Shown piece after piece: positions 4,393 through 11,362 of a DNA stretch of 11,362 nucleotides. Each line of letters begins with the position of its first letter. Position 1 is the stretch's first letter. The stretch comes from RGIG1666 sp045595745 (GTDB taxonomy: Bacteria > Bacillota > Clostridia > UBA1381 > UBA9506): NCBI GenBank assembly GCA_045595745.1, contig JAZOBB010000148.1:1-11362 (forward strand), read 5' to 3'. The translations under genes and the position numbers were made by a program. The notes under the pieces were generated by a model that made no database searches, was not told the DNA's origin, and saw nothing but the letters and a program-made list of their open reading frames with translations.

Positions 4393-5541
4393 ATGATAAC
4401 AAATGATATTAAATATATTGGAGTAAACGATCACGAAATTGACTTGTTCGAGGGTCAGTATATAGTTCCTAACGGTATGGCATATAATTCTTATGCGATT
4501 ATGGACGAAAAAATTGCTGTTATGGATACGGTAGATGCTCGTTTTGCTGATGAGTGGCTTAAAAATATAGAAAATACTTTAGAGGGCAAAAAGCCTGACT
4601 ATCTTATAATTCAGCATATGGAGCCAGACCATTCATCAAGCATTGTTCATTTTGTTAAGGCATATCCTGATGCAAAAATCGTTTCGTCATCAAAGGCATT
4701 TGTTATGATGAAAAACTTTTTCGGTGATGATTTTGTAGACAGACAAATTGTAGTGGCAGAGGGTGACACTCTTTCTTTAGGCAAGCATAACTTAACCTTT
4801 GTTACAGCTCCTATGGTGCATTGGCCAGAGGTAATAGTTACTTACGACAGTACAGACAGAGTTCTGTTTTCGGCAGACGGCTTTGGTAAATTCGGTGCTT
4901 TAGATGTAGAAGAAGAGTGGGCATGCGAGGCAAGAAGATATTATATAGGAATCGTTGGAAAGTACGGTGCACAGGTTCAGGCACTTTTGAAAAAGGCTGC
5001 AGGACTTGAGATTGACATCATTTGCCCCTTGCACGGTCCTGTGCTTAAAGAGAATTTAGGATATTATATTAAGCTTTATGATACCTGGTCTAAATACGAG
5101 GTTGAAACCGAGGGCATAGTTATAGCATATACCTCTGTTTACGGAAACACCAAAAAAGCGGTTTTAAAGCTTGCCAAAATGCTTGAAGAGCGCGGTCAGA
5201 GAGTGTGCGTAAACGATTTGGCAAGATGCGATATGGCAGAGGCAGTAGAAGATGCGTTCAGATACGGAAAGCTCGTTTTAGCAACGACAACCTATAACGG
5301 TGAAATCTTCCCGTTTATGCGTGAGTTTATTAATCATCTTACAGAGCGCAATTACTCAAACAGAGCTGTTGCCTTTATCGAAAACGGCAGTTGGGCACCT
5401 ACGGCAGCAAAGCTTATGAAAGGAATGCTTGAAAAGAGTAAAAATATTACGTATGTTGATACAACAGTAAAAATAATGTCTGCTTTAAATGATGAAAGCT
5501 TGGCGCAACTCGAAAACTTGGCTCAAGAATTATGTAAATAA
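4393..5541 (+). CDS. A-type flavodiiron protein (FprA family)
   Basis: 382 residues, close to the usual length of about 400. These cytoplasmic enzymes reduce O2 to water (or NO to N2O) in anaerobes using electrons from rubredoxin. Residues 1-235 form a metallo-beta-lactamase-like domain with all diiron ligand positions visible: H75-x-E77-x-D79-H80 (QHMEPDHSS), H143 (MVHWPE), D162 (SADGFG) and H214 (PLHGP). Residues 240-382 form a flavodoxin domain, with the FMN phosphate-binding loop TSVYGNTKKA (247-256) and TTYNGEIFPFM later. There is no C-terminal rubredoxin or flavin-reductase fusion, so an external donor is needed; none is in the window. It is transcribed alone, with its own promoter and a perfect-palindrome terminator. 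Whether O2 or NO is the main substrate cannot be told from sequence. Confidence 0.93.
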   Translation: MITNDIKYIGVNDHEIDLFEGQYIVPNGMAYNSYAIMDEKIAVMDTVDARFADEWLKNIENTLEGKKPDYLIIQHMEPDHSSSIVHFVKAYPDAKIVSSSKAFVMMKNFFGDDFVDRQIVVAEGDTLSLGKHNLTFVTAPMVHWPEVIVTYDSTDRVLFSADGFGKFGALDVEEEWACEARRYYIGIVGKYGAQVQALLKKAAGLEIDIICPLHGPVLKENLGYYIKLYDTWSKYEVETEGIVIAYTSVYGNTKKAVLKLAKMLEERGQRVCVNDLARCDMAEAVEDAFRYGKLVLATTTYNGEIFPFMREFINHLTERNYSNRAVAFIENGSWAPTAAKLMKGMLEKSKNITYVDTTVKIMSALNDESLAQLENLAQELCK

Positions 5542-5546
5542 TGCTT

Positions 5547-5588
5547 AAAAAGTAACTGTAAAAAATATTTTTTACAGTTACTTTTTTT
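5547..5588 (+). terminator. Terminator after the flavodiiron gene, perfect 40-base palindrome
   Basis: The left arm 5547-5566 (AAAAAGTAACTGTAAAAAAT) is perfectly complementary to the right arm 5567-5586, and the T-run extends to 5588. It is symmetrical, so it would terminate in both directions. The -35 of the next promoter starts two bases later. Confidence 0.85.
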
Positions 5589-5589
5589 A

Positions 5590-5618
5590 TTGACTTAACA
5601 CATCGGTTGTGATATACT
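5590..5618 (+). promoter_or_regulatory. Promoter of the rpiR-type regulator/antiporter operon
   Basis: TTGACT (5590-5595), a 17-base spacer, then TATACT (5613-5618) with an extended TG at 5610-5611. A small inverted repeat CACA-tcggt-TGTG (5599-5611) lies between the -35 and -10, where a repressor would block polymerase. It is too short to call an operator with confidence. Confidence 0.75.
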
Positions 5619-5666
5619 CAATTTGTTGCGTTTAAAAATGAGAAAAAGTCAAAAGGTGGTGAATGA

Positions 5667-6530
5667 GTGACGCAAAATATTATTGTAAAGCTAAAAACCA
5701 ATATTAATTTTTTGACTAAGGTTGAGCAAAAAATAGCTAGGCTTATTATTGAAAATCCAAAAGAGTTTATAACCTATTCAATGTCAGATTTATCACAAAA
5801 GGCAGGGGTATCTCAGGGGAGTATAATAAATTTTTCGACAAAGTTTGCAAACGGTGGTTTTCCTGAGCTAAAGCTGCAGATTTCAGCTTGCTATGCATCG
5901 CAGGAAGAACAGCAGTTTAACATAGTAAGTAATGATGACACCTTAAAAGAGGCTTTAGAAAAGAATATAAATTCACTTAACGAGGCATATCGTCTTACTC
6001 AAAAGGTAAATAATGAAGAAACATTAAAAAGGGTAACAGACAGAATTTTAAAGGCAAAAAAAGTTGAAATTTACGGAATTTATCGCTCTGCAGCGGTTGC
6101 ATCAGATTTGTTTTATCAGCTCTTGCAGCTTGGTATTCCCGTGGCTTTTATAAGCGATATATTAACCTGTGCGGTGTCGGCAGCAATGCTTGATGAAAAT
6201 TCGTTGGTAATAGCAATATCCTCATCGGGCAAAACAAAGGATATAATAGATGCGGTAGAAAATGCAAGGAAAAATAACGTTCCGATTGTTTCAGTAACAT
6301 CAAACATAAATTCGCCGCTTGCTAAGCTTTCTGACGATGTTTTAATTGCGGCATCCAGTGGCAATTCAATAAGTAACAGTCCGACAGAGGTGCGTTCGTC
6401 ACAGCTTTTGCTTACAGATACAATTTGTTCTTATATAAGTAACAAGATTCATAAAAATGACGAAAATATTTATTTTAAACTAAAGAAAATTTTAAATTCG
6501 CATAATGTAGAAGAGGTTGAAGATGAGTAA
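5667..6530 (+). CDS. RpiR/MurR-family transcriptional regulator with SIS domain
   Basis: 287 residues. Residues 1-77 are the RpiR helix-turn-helix domain (FLTKVEQKIARLIIENP, then MSDLSQKAGVSQGSIINFSTKFANGGFPELK). Residues about 110-245 are a SIS (sugar isomerase) domain, with GIYRSAAVASDLFYQLLQLG and the phosphosugar-binding ISSSGKTKDIIDA (183-195). Such proteins sense phosphorylated sugars and control their uptake and catabolism. The start is GTG at 5667: a stop lies immediately upstream in frame, and AGGTGG sits eight bases before it. The nearby ATG at 5663 is out of frame. The gene overlaps the following antiporter by eight bases, so the pair forms one operon. It probably represses or activates its own promoter depending on an imported phosphosugar. 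Confidence 0.92.
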   Translation: MTQNIIVKLKTNINFLTKVEQKIARLIIENPKEFITYSMSDLSQKAGVSQGSIINFSTKFANGGFPELKLQISACYASQEEQQFNIVSNDDTLKEALEKNINSLNEAYRLTQKVNNEETLKRVTDRILKAKKVEIYGIYRSAAVASDLFYQLLQLGIPVAFISDILTCAVSAAMLDENSLVIAISSSGKTKDIIDAVENARKNNVPIVSVTSNINSPLAKLSDDVLIAASSGNSISNSPTEVRSSQLLLTDTICSYISNKIHKNDENIYFKLKKILNSHNVEEVEDE

Positions 6531-7737
6531 AGAAGGTATTTTTAAAAATCAAAAAGTAATGAATGCAATTTATCTGGGGGTTTTGTGTTCGGTTTCTTAT
6601 CTTGCGGTATATTTTGCAAGAAATGTTTTAGGCACAGTAACTCCGCAGATGGTCGAGGGCGGATATAATGAGGTGTACATAGGAAGGGCATCGTCTGTTT
6701 ATTTTATTTTTTATGCCGTAGGTCAGCTTATTAACGGATTTATAGGGGATAAAATCAAAGCAAAATATATGATAAGCATAGGTCTTTTTATGGCGGGTGT
6801 TACTAATTTAGTGTTTTCTAAAATTTCGCTTGTGCATCCCGATGCAGCACTTATTGTTTATGGCTTTACGGGATATTTTCTTTCTATGATTTACGGTCCT
6901 ATGACACGTGTTGTGGCAGAAAACACAGAACCGATATATGCAACAAGATGTAGCTTAGGCTATACCTTTGCATCGTTTTTCGGTTCGCCCTTAGCAGGCA
7001 TTACCGCCACATTTATGGTATGGCAAAGTGTATTTTTTGCAAGCAGTCTTTCGCTTTGTATAATGGCTGTTATTTGCTTTTCGTTCTTTGCACTATTTGA
7101 AAAAAGGGGTATCGTAACATACAGTCCATTTGCTCGAGGAAGAGAACGAGGTGCAGGAATTAAAGTTTTAATCCAGCGACAAATTATAAAATTCACACTA
7201 ATTTCAATAGTAACGGGTGTGGTAAGAACAACAGTTGTATTCTGGATGCCTACTTACATATCACAGTATCTGGGATTTACACCCGATAAGGCTGCGGCAA
7301 TCTTTACGGCGGCAACTTTGGTAATATCTCTTACTACATTTATATCCGTATTTATATATGAAAAGCTCGGAAGAAATATGGATTTAACAATACGTCTTAT
7401 GTTTTTTAGTGCAACTATATTTTTCTTGTTGCTTTATCTGGTAAAGCAACCTGTTTTAAATGTTGCATTCTTGGTGCTTGGCATAATGTCATCAAATGGT
7501 GCGGCATCAATGCTGTGGAGCAGATATTGTCCGAGCCTTTGTGATACGGGTATGGTATCTAGTGCGACAGGATTTTTAGATTTTGTAAGCTATATAGCAG
7601 CGGCGGTGTCCAGTACACTTTTTGCAAATGCGGCATCCATTATCGGATGGGGAAATCTTATACTTGTATGGTTCGGATTGATGGTTTTCGGTGTGTTAAT
7701 TTCGCTTCCGTATAAAAGAAAAAAGGTAGAAAATTAA
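6523..7737 (+). CDS. Organophosphate:phosphate antiporter family transporter (MFS, GlpT/UhpT-like)
   Basis: 404 residues from the ATG at 6523, with AGAGG six bases upstream; an in-frame TTG at 6517 is unlikely. About twelve hydrophobic segments are separated by a central loop near residue 200, typical of the major facilitator superfamily. The N-terminus VYFARNVLGTVTPQMVEGG aligns by eye with the GlpT stretch YYLVRKNFALAMPYLVEQG, and VVRTTVVFWMPTYISQYL with the GlpT region around Arg269. So R33 and R235 match the two arginines that bind phosphate in GlpT. A motif-A loop GFIGDKIKAKYM is present. Import of a phosphorylated compound in exchange for phosphate is inferred; the exact substrate is unknown. 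It lies in an operon with an RpiR regulator whose SIS domain would sense the imported compound. No strong terminator follows. Confidence 0.88.
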   Translation: MSKEGIFKNQKVMNAIYLGVLCSVSYLAVYFARNVLGTVTPQMVEGGYNEVYIGRASSVYFIFYAVGQLINGFIGDKIKAKYMISIGLFMAGVTNLVFSKISLVHPDAALIVYGFTGYFLSMIYGPMTRVVAENTEPIYATRCSLGYTFASFFGSPLAGITATFMVWQSVFFASSLSLCIMAVICFSFFALFEKRGIVTYSPFARGRERGAGIKVLIQRQIIKFTLISIVTGVVRTTVVFWMPTYISQYLGFTPDKAAAIFTAATLVISLTTFISVFIYEKLGRNMDLTIRLMFFSATIFFLLLYLVKQPVLNVAFLVLGIMSSNGAASMLWSRYCPSLCDTGMVSSATGFLDFVSYIAAAVSSTLFANAASIIGWGNLILVWFGLMVFGVLISLPYKRKKVEN

Positions 7738-7763
7738 TTTTTACACTTATCGACAAAAACGTA

Positions 7764-7792
7764 TTGACAAATTAAAATATGTGTGCTAAAAT
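7764..7792 (+). promoter_or_regulatory. Promoter of the T-box-controlled symporter/ligase operon
   Basis: Perfect TTGACA (7764-7769), a 17-base spacer, then TAAAAT (7787-7792) with an extended TG (7784-7785). The start near 7799 falls at the base of T-box Stem I. A strong constitutive promoter is what a leader controlled by attenuation needs. Confidence 0.85.
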
Positions 7793-7798
7793 ATCTTG

Positions 7799-8076
7799 CA
7801 AAGGCTAGGAACGGAAACAAGTAAGCTATGAATGGAGCGCAGAGAAACGGCGGGTGGTGCGAGCCGGGGTCTTGAAATAGTCCGAATACAGTCCGGGAGC
7901 TGCAAAGGAGAAATAACAGTAACCTTTGACGGGTGTGCCCGTAACAGCGCAGAGTACTATAAGAGTTTCAGTATCTTATGCTACTTGTCGAGGCAGGTCT
8001 CCGTGAGGAGCTTGTAAACTGAGGTGGTAACACGGATTTTTCCGTCCTCTGATTTATTTAGAGGGCGGTTTTTTTA
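7799..8076 (+). promoter_or_regulatory. T-box riboswitch leader, probable tyrosine specifier (UAC)
   Basis: The leader senses uncharged tRNA and permits readthrough into the symporter and ligase genes. Stem I base: GGCT (7803-7806) pairs with AGCT (7898-7901), and CGGA (7812-7815) with TCCG (7892-7895). The specifier loop has AGTA (7820-7823) on the 5' side and GAA (7884-7886) followed by TAC (7887-7889) and a conserved purine A. GCTAT (7825-7829) pairs with ATAGT (7877-7881). AGAGA (7841-7845) and the distal loop CGGC-GGGTGGTGCGA-GCCG (7848-7866) are characteristic. Smaller hairpins lie at 7903-7928 and 7929-7942, and CTCC-GTGA-GGAG at 7999-8010. The T-box GAGGTGGTAACACGG (8021-8035) forms the antiterminator: GAGG with CCTC (8046-8049) and ACGG with CCGT (8042-8045), leaving the bulge TGGTAAC. 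TGGT would pair with ACCA, so the tRNA should have A73, as bacterial tRNA-Tyr does. The class is certain; the specifier register is less so (ATA or ACA if shifted). Confidence 0.92.
8042..8075 (+). terminator. T-box attenuator terminator
   Basis: CCGTCCTCT (8042-8050) pairs with AGAGGGCGG (8060-8068) across a nine-base loop, with one G-T pair, followed by seven Ts (8069-8075). Its left arm is the same sequence that pairs with the T-box in the antiterminator, so the two structures exclude each other. Confidence 0.9.
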
Positions 8077-8130
8077 TTGCCAACTGTCTTCTAAATCTAC
8101 AAAAAATAATTAAATGGAAGGATGGTTAAA

Positions 8131-9669
8131 ATGGCAGTAAAAATTGTAATGTTGGTAATCTTTTTTGCAGTAATGTTAGGTGTTGGCTTCTATTGCAGAA
8201 AACACGCAACCGATGTTTCGGGCTTTGTTTTGGGTGGTAGAAGTGTAGGTCCGTGGCTTACCGCTTTTGCGTACGGTACATCGTACTTTTCGGCAGTTAT
8301 TTTTGTGGGTTATGCAGGTCAGTTTGGTTGGAAATTTGGTGTTGCATCAACCTGGATTGGTCTTGGAAATGCCTTTATCGGTTCGCTTTTAGCTTGGGTT
8401 ATACTGGGCAGAAGAACAAGACTTCAGACGCAACACTTAGGCACAGCAACTATGCCTGAATATTTTGGAAAACGTTATGATAGCAATGCTTTAAAAATAG
8501 TTGCATCGCTTATCGTATTTATATTCTTAATTCCGTACACAGCATCATTATACAACGGCTTATCTCGCTTGTTTGAAATGGCTTTTCCGGGTGTGTCATA
8601 TAACGTATGTGTTGTTATTATGGCGGTTCTTACCGGAATTTACGTTATAGCAGGCGGATATATGGCAACTGCAATAAACGACTTTATTCAGGGTGTAGTA
8701 ATGCTTGGCGGTATCGTTGCAGTAATAGTTGCCGTATTAAACGGACATGGTGGATTTATGGGTTCGCTTGCCGAGCTTGCGAATGTCCCCCACGAAATTC
8801 CGGGTGCTTATGCATCATTTTTCGGTCCCGATCCGTTCAATCTCGTATGCGTTGTAATTTTAACATCGCTTGGTACATGGGGTCTTCCGCAGATGGTTCA
8901 AAAGTTTTATGCAATTAAGAGTGAGAAGAATATTGCAAAGGGAACAATAATTTCTACTATGTTTGCCGTTATTGTAGCAGGCGGTTGCTACTTCTTAGGC
9001 GGATTCGGAAGAATCGCAGGCTTGGGGGTTACAGAGGCAGGAATGCCCGTTGGCGGATACGATGCAATTATCCCTGCGATGCTTGAAAATCTGCCCGATG
9101 TTTTAATCGGTGTAGTTATTGTTTTGGTGCTTTCGGCATCAATGTCAACTCTTTCTTCATTGGTACTTACATCAAGCTCAACATTAACACTTGATTTATT
9201 AAAAGGTCATGTTGTTAAGAATATGGATGAGAAAAAACAGGTACTTGTTATGAGAATACTCGTTGTAGTATTTGTAGCAATTTCTGCGTTTATTGCAATT
9301 AATAAAGATAAGCTCGGCTACATAGCAGATATGATGGGTATTTCGTGGGGAGCATTAGCAGGTGCGTTCTTAGCTCCGTTCCTGTTTGGATTATACAGCA
9401 AAAATGTATCTAAAGCATCTGTTTGGACCTGCTTTATTTTCGGAGCAGGAATTATGGTGCTTAATATGCTTATAAGACCGAGTTTTCCGGTTGTTTTACA
9501 GTCGCCGATCAACTGCGGAGCGGTTTCGATGATTGCAGGACTTATTATTGTTCCGGTAGTAAGTTTGTTTACACCAAAGCTTAAGAAAGAATCGGTAGAT
9601 GCAATGTTTGCATGCTATGACAGCAAGGTCTTGGTTTCGGCAAAAGAAGCTTTAGGTGACGAAGATTAA
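8131..9669 (+). CDS. Sodium:solute symporter (SSS family), T-box controlled
   Basis: 512 residues from the ATG at 8131, which has GGAAGG nine bases upstream; the in-frame ATG at 8122 would touch that site and is rejected. About thirteen hydrophobic segments fit the LeuT-fold SSS family (PutP, PanF and relatives). Visible hallmarks are the first-helix region FVLGGRSVGPWLTAFAYGTS, the signature GGYMATAINDFIQGVVML (about 175-192), and SASMSTLSSLVLTSSSTLTLD (about 335-355), whose Ser/Thr residues match the Na2 sodium site of PutP. The family imports amino acids, vitamins, sugars or organic acids with sodium. The T-box upstream ties it to amino-acid shortage, and the downstream CoA ligase suggests a carboxylic acid substrate. 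A tyrosine or aromatic-acid substrate is my inference; proline or pantothenate cannot be ruled out from sequence. Confidence 0.9.
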   Translation: MAVKIVMLVIFFAVMLGVGFYCRKHATDVSGFVLGGRSVGPWLTAFAYGTSYFSAVIFVGYAGQFGWKFGVASTWIGLGNAFIGSLLAWVILGRRTRLQTQHLGTATMPEYFGKRYDSNALKIVASLIVFIFLIPYTASLYNGLSRLFEMAFPGVSYNVCVVIMAVLTGIYVIAGGYMATAINDFIQGVVMLGGIVAVIVAVLNGHGGFMGSLAELANVPHEIPGAYASFFGPDPFNLVCVVILTSLGTWGLPQMVQKFYAIKSEKNIAKGTIISTMFAVIVAGGCYFLGGFGRIAGLGVTEAGMPVGGYDAIIPAMLENLPDVLIGVVIVLVLSASMSTLSSLVLTSSSTLTLDLLKGHVVKNMDEKKQVLVMRILVVVFVAISAFIAINKDKLGYIADMMGISWGALAGAFLAPFLFGLYSKNVSKASVWTCFIFGAGIMVLNMLIRPSFPVVLQSPINCGAVSMIAGLIIVPVVSLFTPKLKKESVDAMFACYDSKVLVSAKEALGDED

Positions 9670-9727
9670 AAGTAAATTGTTATAAAAACAGTTATAACCT
9701 TTATATTTTGAAAGGAAGAATTAACTT

Positions 9728-11362
9728 ATGCCTATTACAGATTTTCTCGAAAGAAACGCACGACTTCATCCGAACGAGGTGAGTTTAGTCGAGGTAAACC
9801 CTGAAAATCAGCCTGATAAAAATATCTCTTGGCACGAATACAGCCTTATTGAGTCATCGGGCGGCGAAAAATACAGACGTGAGCTGACCTGGAAGGAATT
9901 TGACGTGGCAGCAAACCGCTTTGCAAACCTTCTTTTAACACGAGGAGTGAAAAAAGGTGATAAGGTTGCAATTTTAATGATGAACTGCATCGACTGGCTA
10001 CCGATATATTTTGGCATTTTAAAATCGGGTGCTATTGCAGTTCCTATGAATTTCAGATTTTCAGCTGACGAAATTGAGTATTGCGCAGACCTTGCCGATG
10101 TTTCGGTATTAGTATTCGGTCCTGAGTTTACTCAAAGATTAGAAAGTGTTTTGCCAAAATTAAGAATTAAGCATTACTTTTTTGTGGGTAAAGATGTTCC
10201 GTCATTTGCAGACAGCTATGAACAGATGATTACATATTGTTCTTCAATAGTTCCGCCTGTTGAAATAGATGATGAAGATGACGGCGCAATATATTTCTCA
10301 TCGGGCACAACGGGCTTTCCTAAGGCAATTTTGCACAGACACAGAGCACTTGTGGCATCTTGCGAGGTAGAGCAAAAGCATCACAGTCAGACCCGTGATG
10401 ATGTATTTTTGTGCATACCGCCTCTTTATCATACAGGTGCAAAAATGCATTGGTTCGGTTCGCTTATTTCAGGCTCTAAAGCGGTTATTCTTCGTGGAAT
10501 CAAGCCTGAATGGATATTGCAGACAGTTTCTGACGAAAAGGCAAGCATAGTATGGCTTTTAGTGCCGTGGGCGCAGGATATTTTAGATGCAATTGAACGT
10601 GGAGATATAAAGCTTTCTGACTACAGACTTTCACAATGGAGACTTATGCACATCGGTGCCCAGCCTGTACCACCGTCACTTATTAAACGTTGGAAAGAGG
10701 TATTCCCGAATCACGAATATGACACAAACTACGGCCTTAGCGAGTCTATTGGACCCGGTGCGGTGCATTTGGGTGTTGAAAACATACACAAGGTCGGTGC
10801 AATAGGAATTCCTGGCTATAATTGGCAGGTAAAAATTGTTGATTCAGAGGGTAACGAGGTTGAACGTGGCGGAGTAGGAGAGCTGTGCTTAAAAGGCGAC
10901 GGTGTTATGAAGTGCTACTATAAAAATCCTGAGGCAACCCGCGATGTTTTGACTACTGACGGCTGGCTTTATACCGGCGATGTTGCACGTCAGGACGAAG
11001 AGGGATTTATCTATCTCGTTGACCGTAAAAAAGACGTTATTATTGTTGGCGGAGAAAATATTTATCCTGTTCAGATAGAAGATTTTTTACGTTCAAATGA
11101 AAAGATAAATGATGTAGGCGTAATTGGTCTTCCTGATGAACGTTTGGGTGAAATTACAGCGGCTATCATTCAGCTTAAAGAGGGTATGACCGCAACAGAA
11201 GAGGAAATACGCGAGTTCTGTATGGAGCTTCCAAGATACAAAAGACCTAAGCAGATTATCTTTGCCGATATTCCTAGAAATGCAACCGGTAAAATTCAGA
11301 AAAATGCTTTAAGAGAGCGTTACGGCGCAGCAAGATTGGTAGAGGCAGAAACAACAAAATAA
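9728..11362 (+). CDS. AMP-forming acyl/aryl-CoA ligase (ANL superfamily)
   Basis: 544 residues, complete, with the TAA at the last base of the window. It activates a carboxylic acid to acyl-adenylate and then acyl-CoA in the cytoplasm. Core motifs in order: P-loop YFSSGTTGFPKAI (189-201), NYGLSES (334-340, A5), LYTGDVA (414-420, A7), the hinge VDRKKDVIIVGGENIYPVQIED (431-452, A8), and RNATGKIQ (517-524) with the catalytic-type K522 (A10). The N-terminus carries an extra segment of about 25 residues (24-50) before the usual LTWKEFD. The ATG follows AAAGGAAG by nine bases. Only 58 bases separate it from the symporter, with just a weak AT hairpin (9679-9698), so it is probably read through under T-box control. 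Substrate is unknown: aryl-acetate, aryl-propionate, cyclohexanecarboxylate and medium-chain fatty acids are all possible. Confidence 0.9.
   Translation: MPITDFLERNARLHPNEVSLVEVNPENQPDKNISWHEYSLIESSGGEKYRRELTWKEFDVAANRFANLLLTRGVKKGDKVAILMMNCIDWLPIYFGILKSGAIAVPMNFRFSADEIEYCADLADVSVLVFGPEFTQRLESVLPKLRIKHYFFVGKDVPSFADSYEQMITYCSSIVPPVEIDDEDDGAIYFSSGTTGFPKAILHRHRALVASCEVEQKHHSQTRDDVFLCIPPLYHTGAKMHWFGSLISGSKAVILRGIKPEWILQTVSDEKASIVWLLVPWAQDILDAIERGDIKLSDYRLSQWRLMHIGAQPVPPSLIKRWKEVFPNHEYDTNYGLSESIGPGAVHLGVENIHKVGAIGIPGYNWQVKIVDSEGNEVERGGVGELCLKGDGVMKCYYKNPEATRDVLTTDGWLYTGDVARQDEEGFIYLVDRKKDVIIVGGENIYPVQIEDFLRSNEKINDVGVIGLPDERLGEITAAIIQLKEGMTATEEEIREFCMELPRYKRPKQIIFADIPRNATGKIQKNALRERYGAARLVEAETTK

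Noticed and set aside
7832..8017. 61-residue plus-strand ORF inside the T-box leader
   Set aside because: It coincides with Stem I to Stem III of the riboswitch, whose conserved RNA motifs explain the sequence fully.
8253..8918. Two plus-strand ORFs inside the symporter gene
   Set aside because: They are out-of-frame shadows of an intact membrane protein gene, Cys/Arg/Tyr-rich with no start signals.
9679..9698. GTTATAA...TTATAAC hairpin between symporter and ligase as a terminator
   Set aside because: It has only seven A-T-rich pairs with a single G-C and no proper T-run, so it is unlikely to stop transcription; I treat the genes as one operon.

Overview
The window looks like chromosomal DNA from an anaerobic, low-GC Firmicute, most likely a gut- or rumen-type Clostridia member. 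The signs are AT-rich intergenic DNA, strong AGGAGG ribosome binding sites, near-consensus sigma-A promoters, CCA-encoding tRNA genes with Firmicute-style arms, a T-box riboswitch, and an oxygen-detoxifying A-type flavodiiron protein. I see no transposase, integrase, CRISPR array or phage gene.

Layout. Positions 1-505: a strong promoter leads straight into a stable hairpin, then a small orphan ORF without a clear ribosome binding site. A bidirectional terminator (508-542) separates this from a minus-strand ECF sigma factor / membrane anti-sigma factor pair (553-1633). Positions 1750-2521: a minus-strand operon of six tRNA genes (Gly, Arg, His, Gln-CUG, Gln-UUG, Lys) with its own promoter and terminator. 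Facing away from it, a single tRNA with a CAU anticodon (2661-2737) has its own promoter and terminator; it may be tRNA-Ile2 rather than tRNA-Met. A 250-base stretch of hairpins and a tRNA T-arm look-alike follows. Positions 3020-4238: a minus-strand pair of RNA-modification genes (SpoU/TrmH-family methyltransferase, then tadA). Divergently, 4393-5541 encodes the flavodiiron protein.

Positions 5590-7737 form a two-gene operon: an RpiR-type phosphosugar-sensing regulator overlapping an organophosphate:phosphate antiporter (GlpT/UhpT-like) that keeps both arginines expected to bind phosphate. Positions 7764-11362 form the most interesting unit: promoter, T-box leader with terminator and antiterminator, a sodium:solute symporter, and a complete acyl/aryl-CoA ligase ending at the last base of the window. 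The likely specifier codon is UAC (tyrosine). An amino-acid-starvation switch on a carboxylate-type symporter plus a CoA ligase suggests uptake and activation of an aromatic acid to rebuild an aromatic amino acid. That function is an inference; the RNA architecture and protein families are read directly from the sequence.
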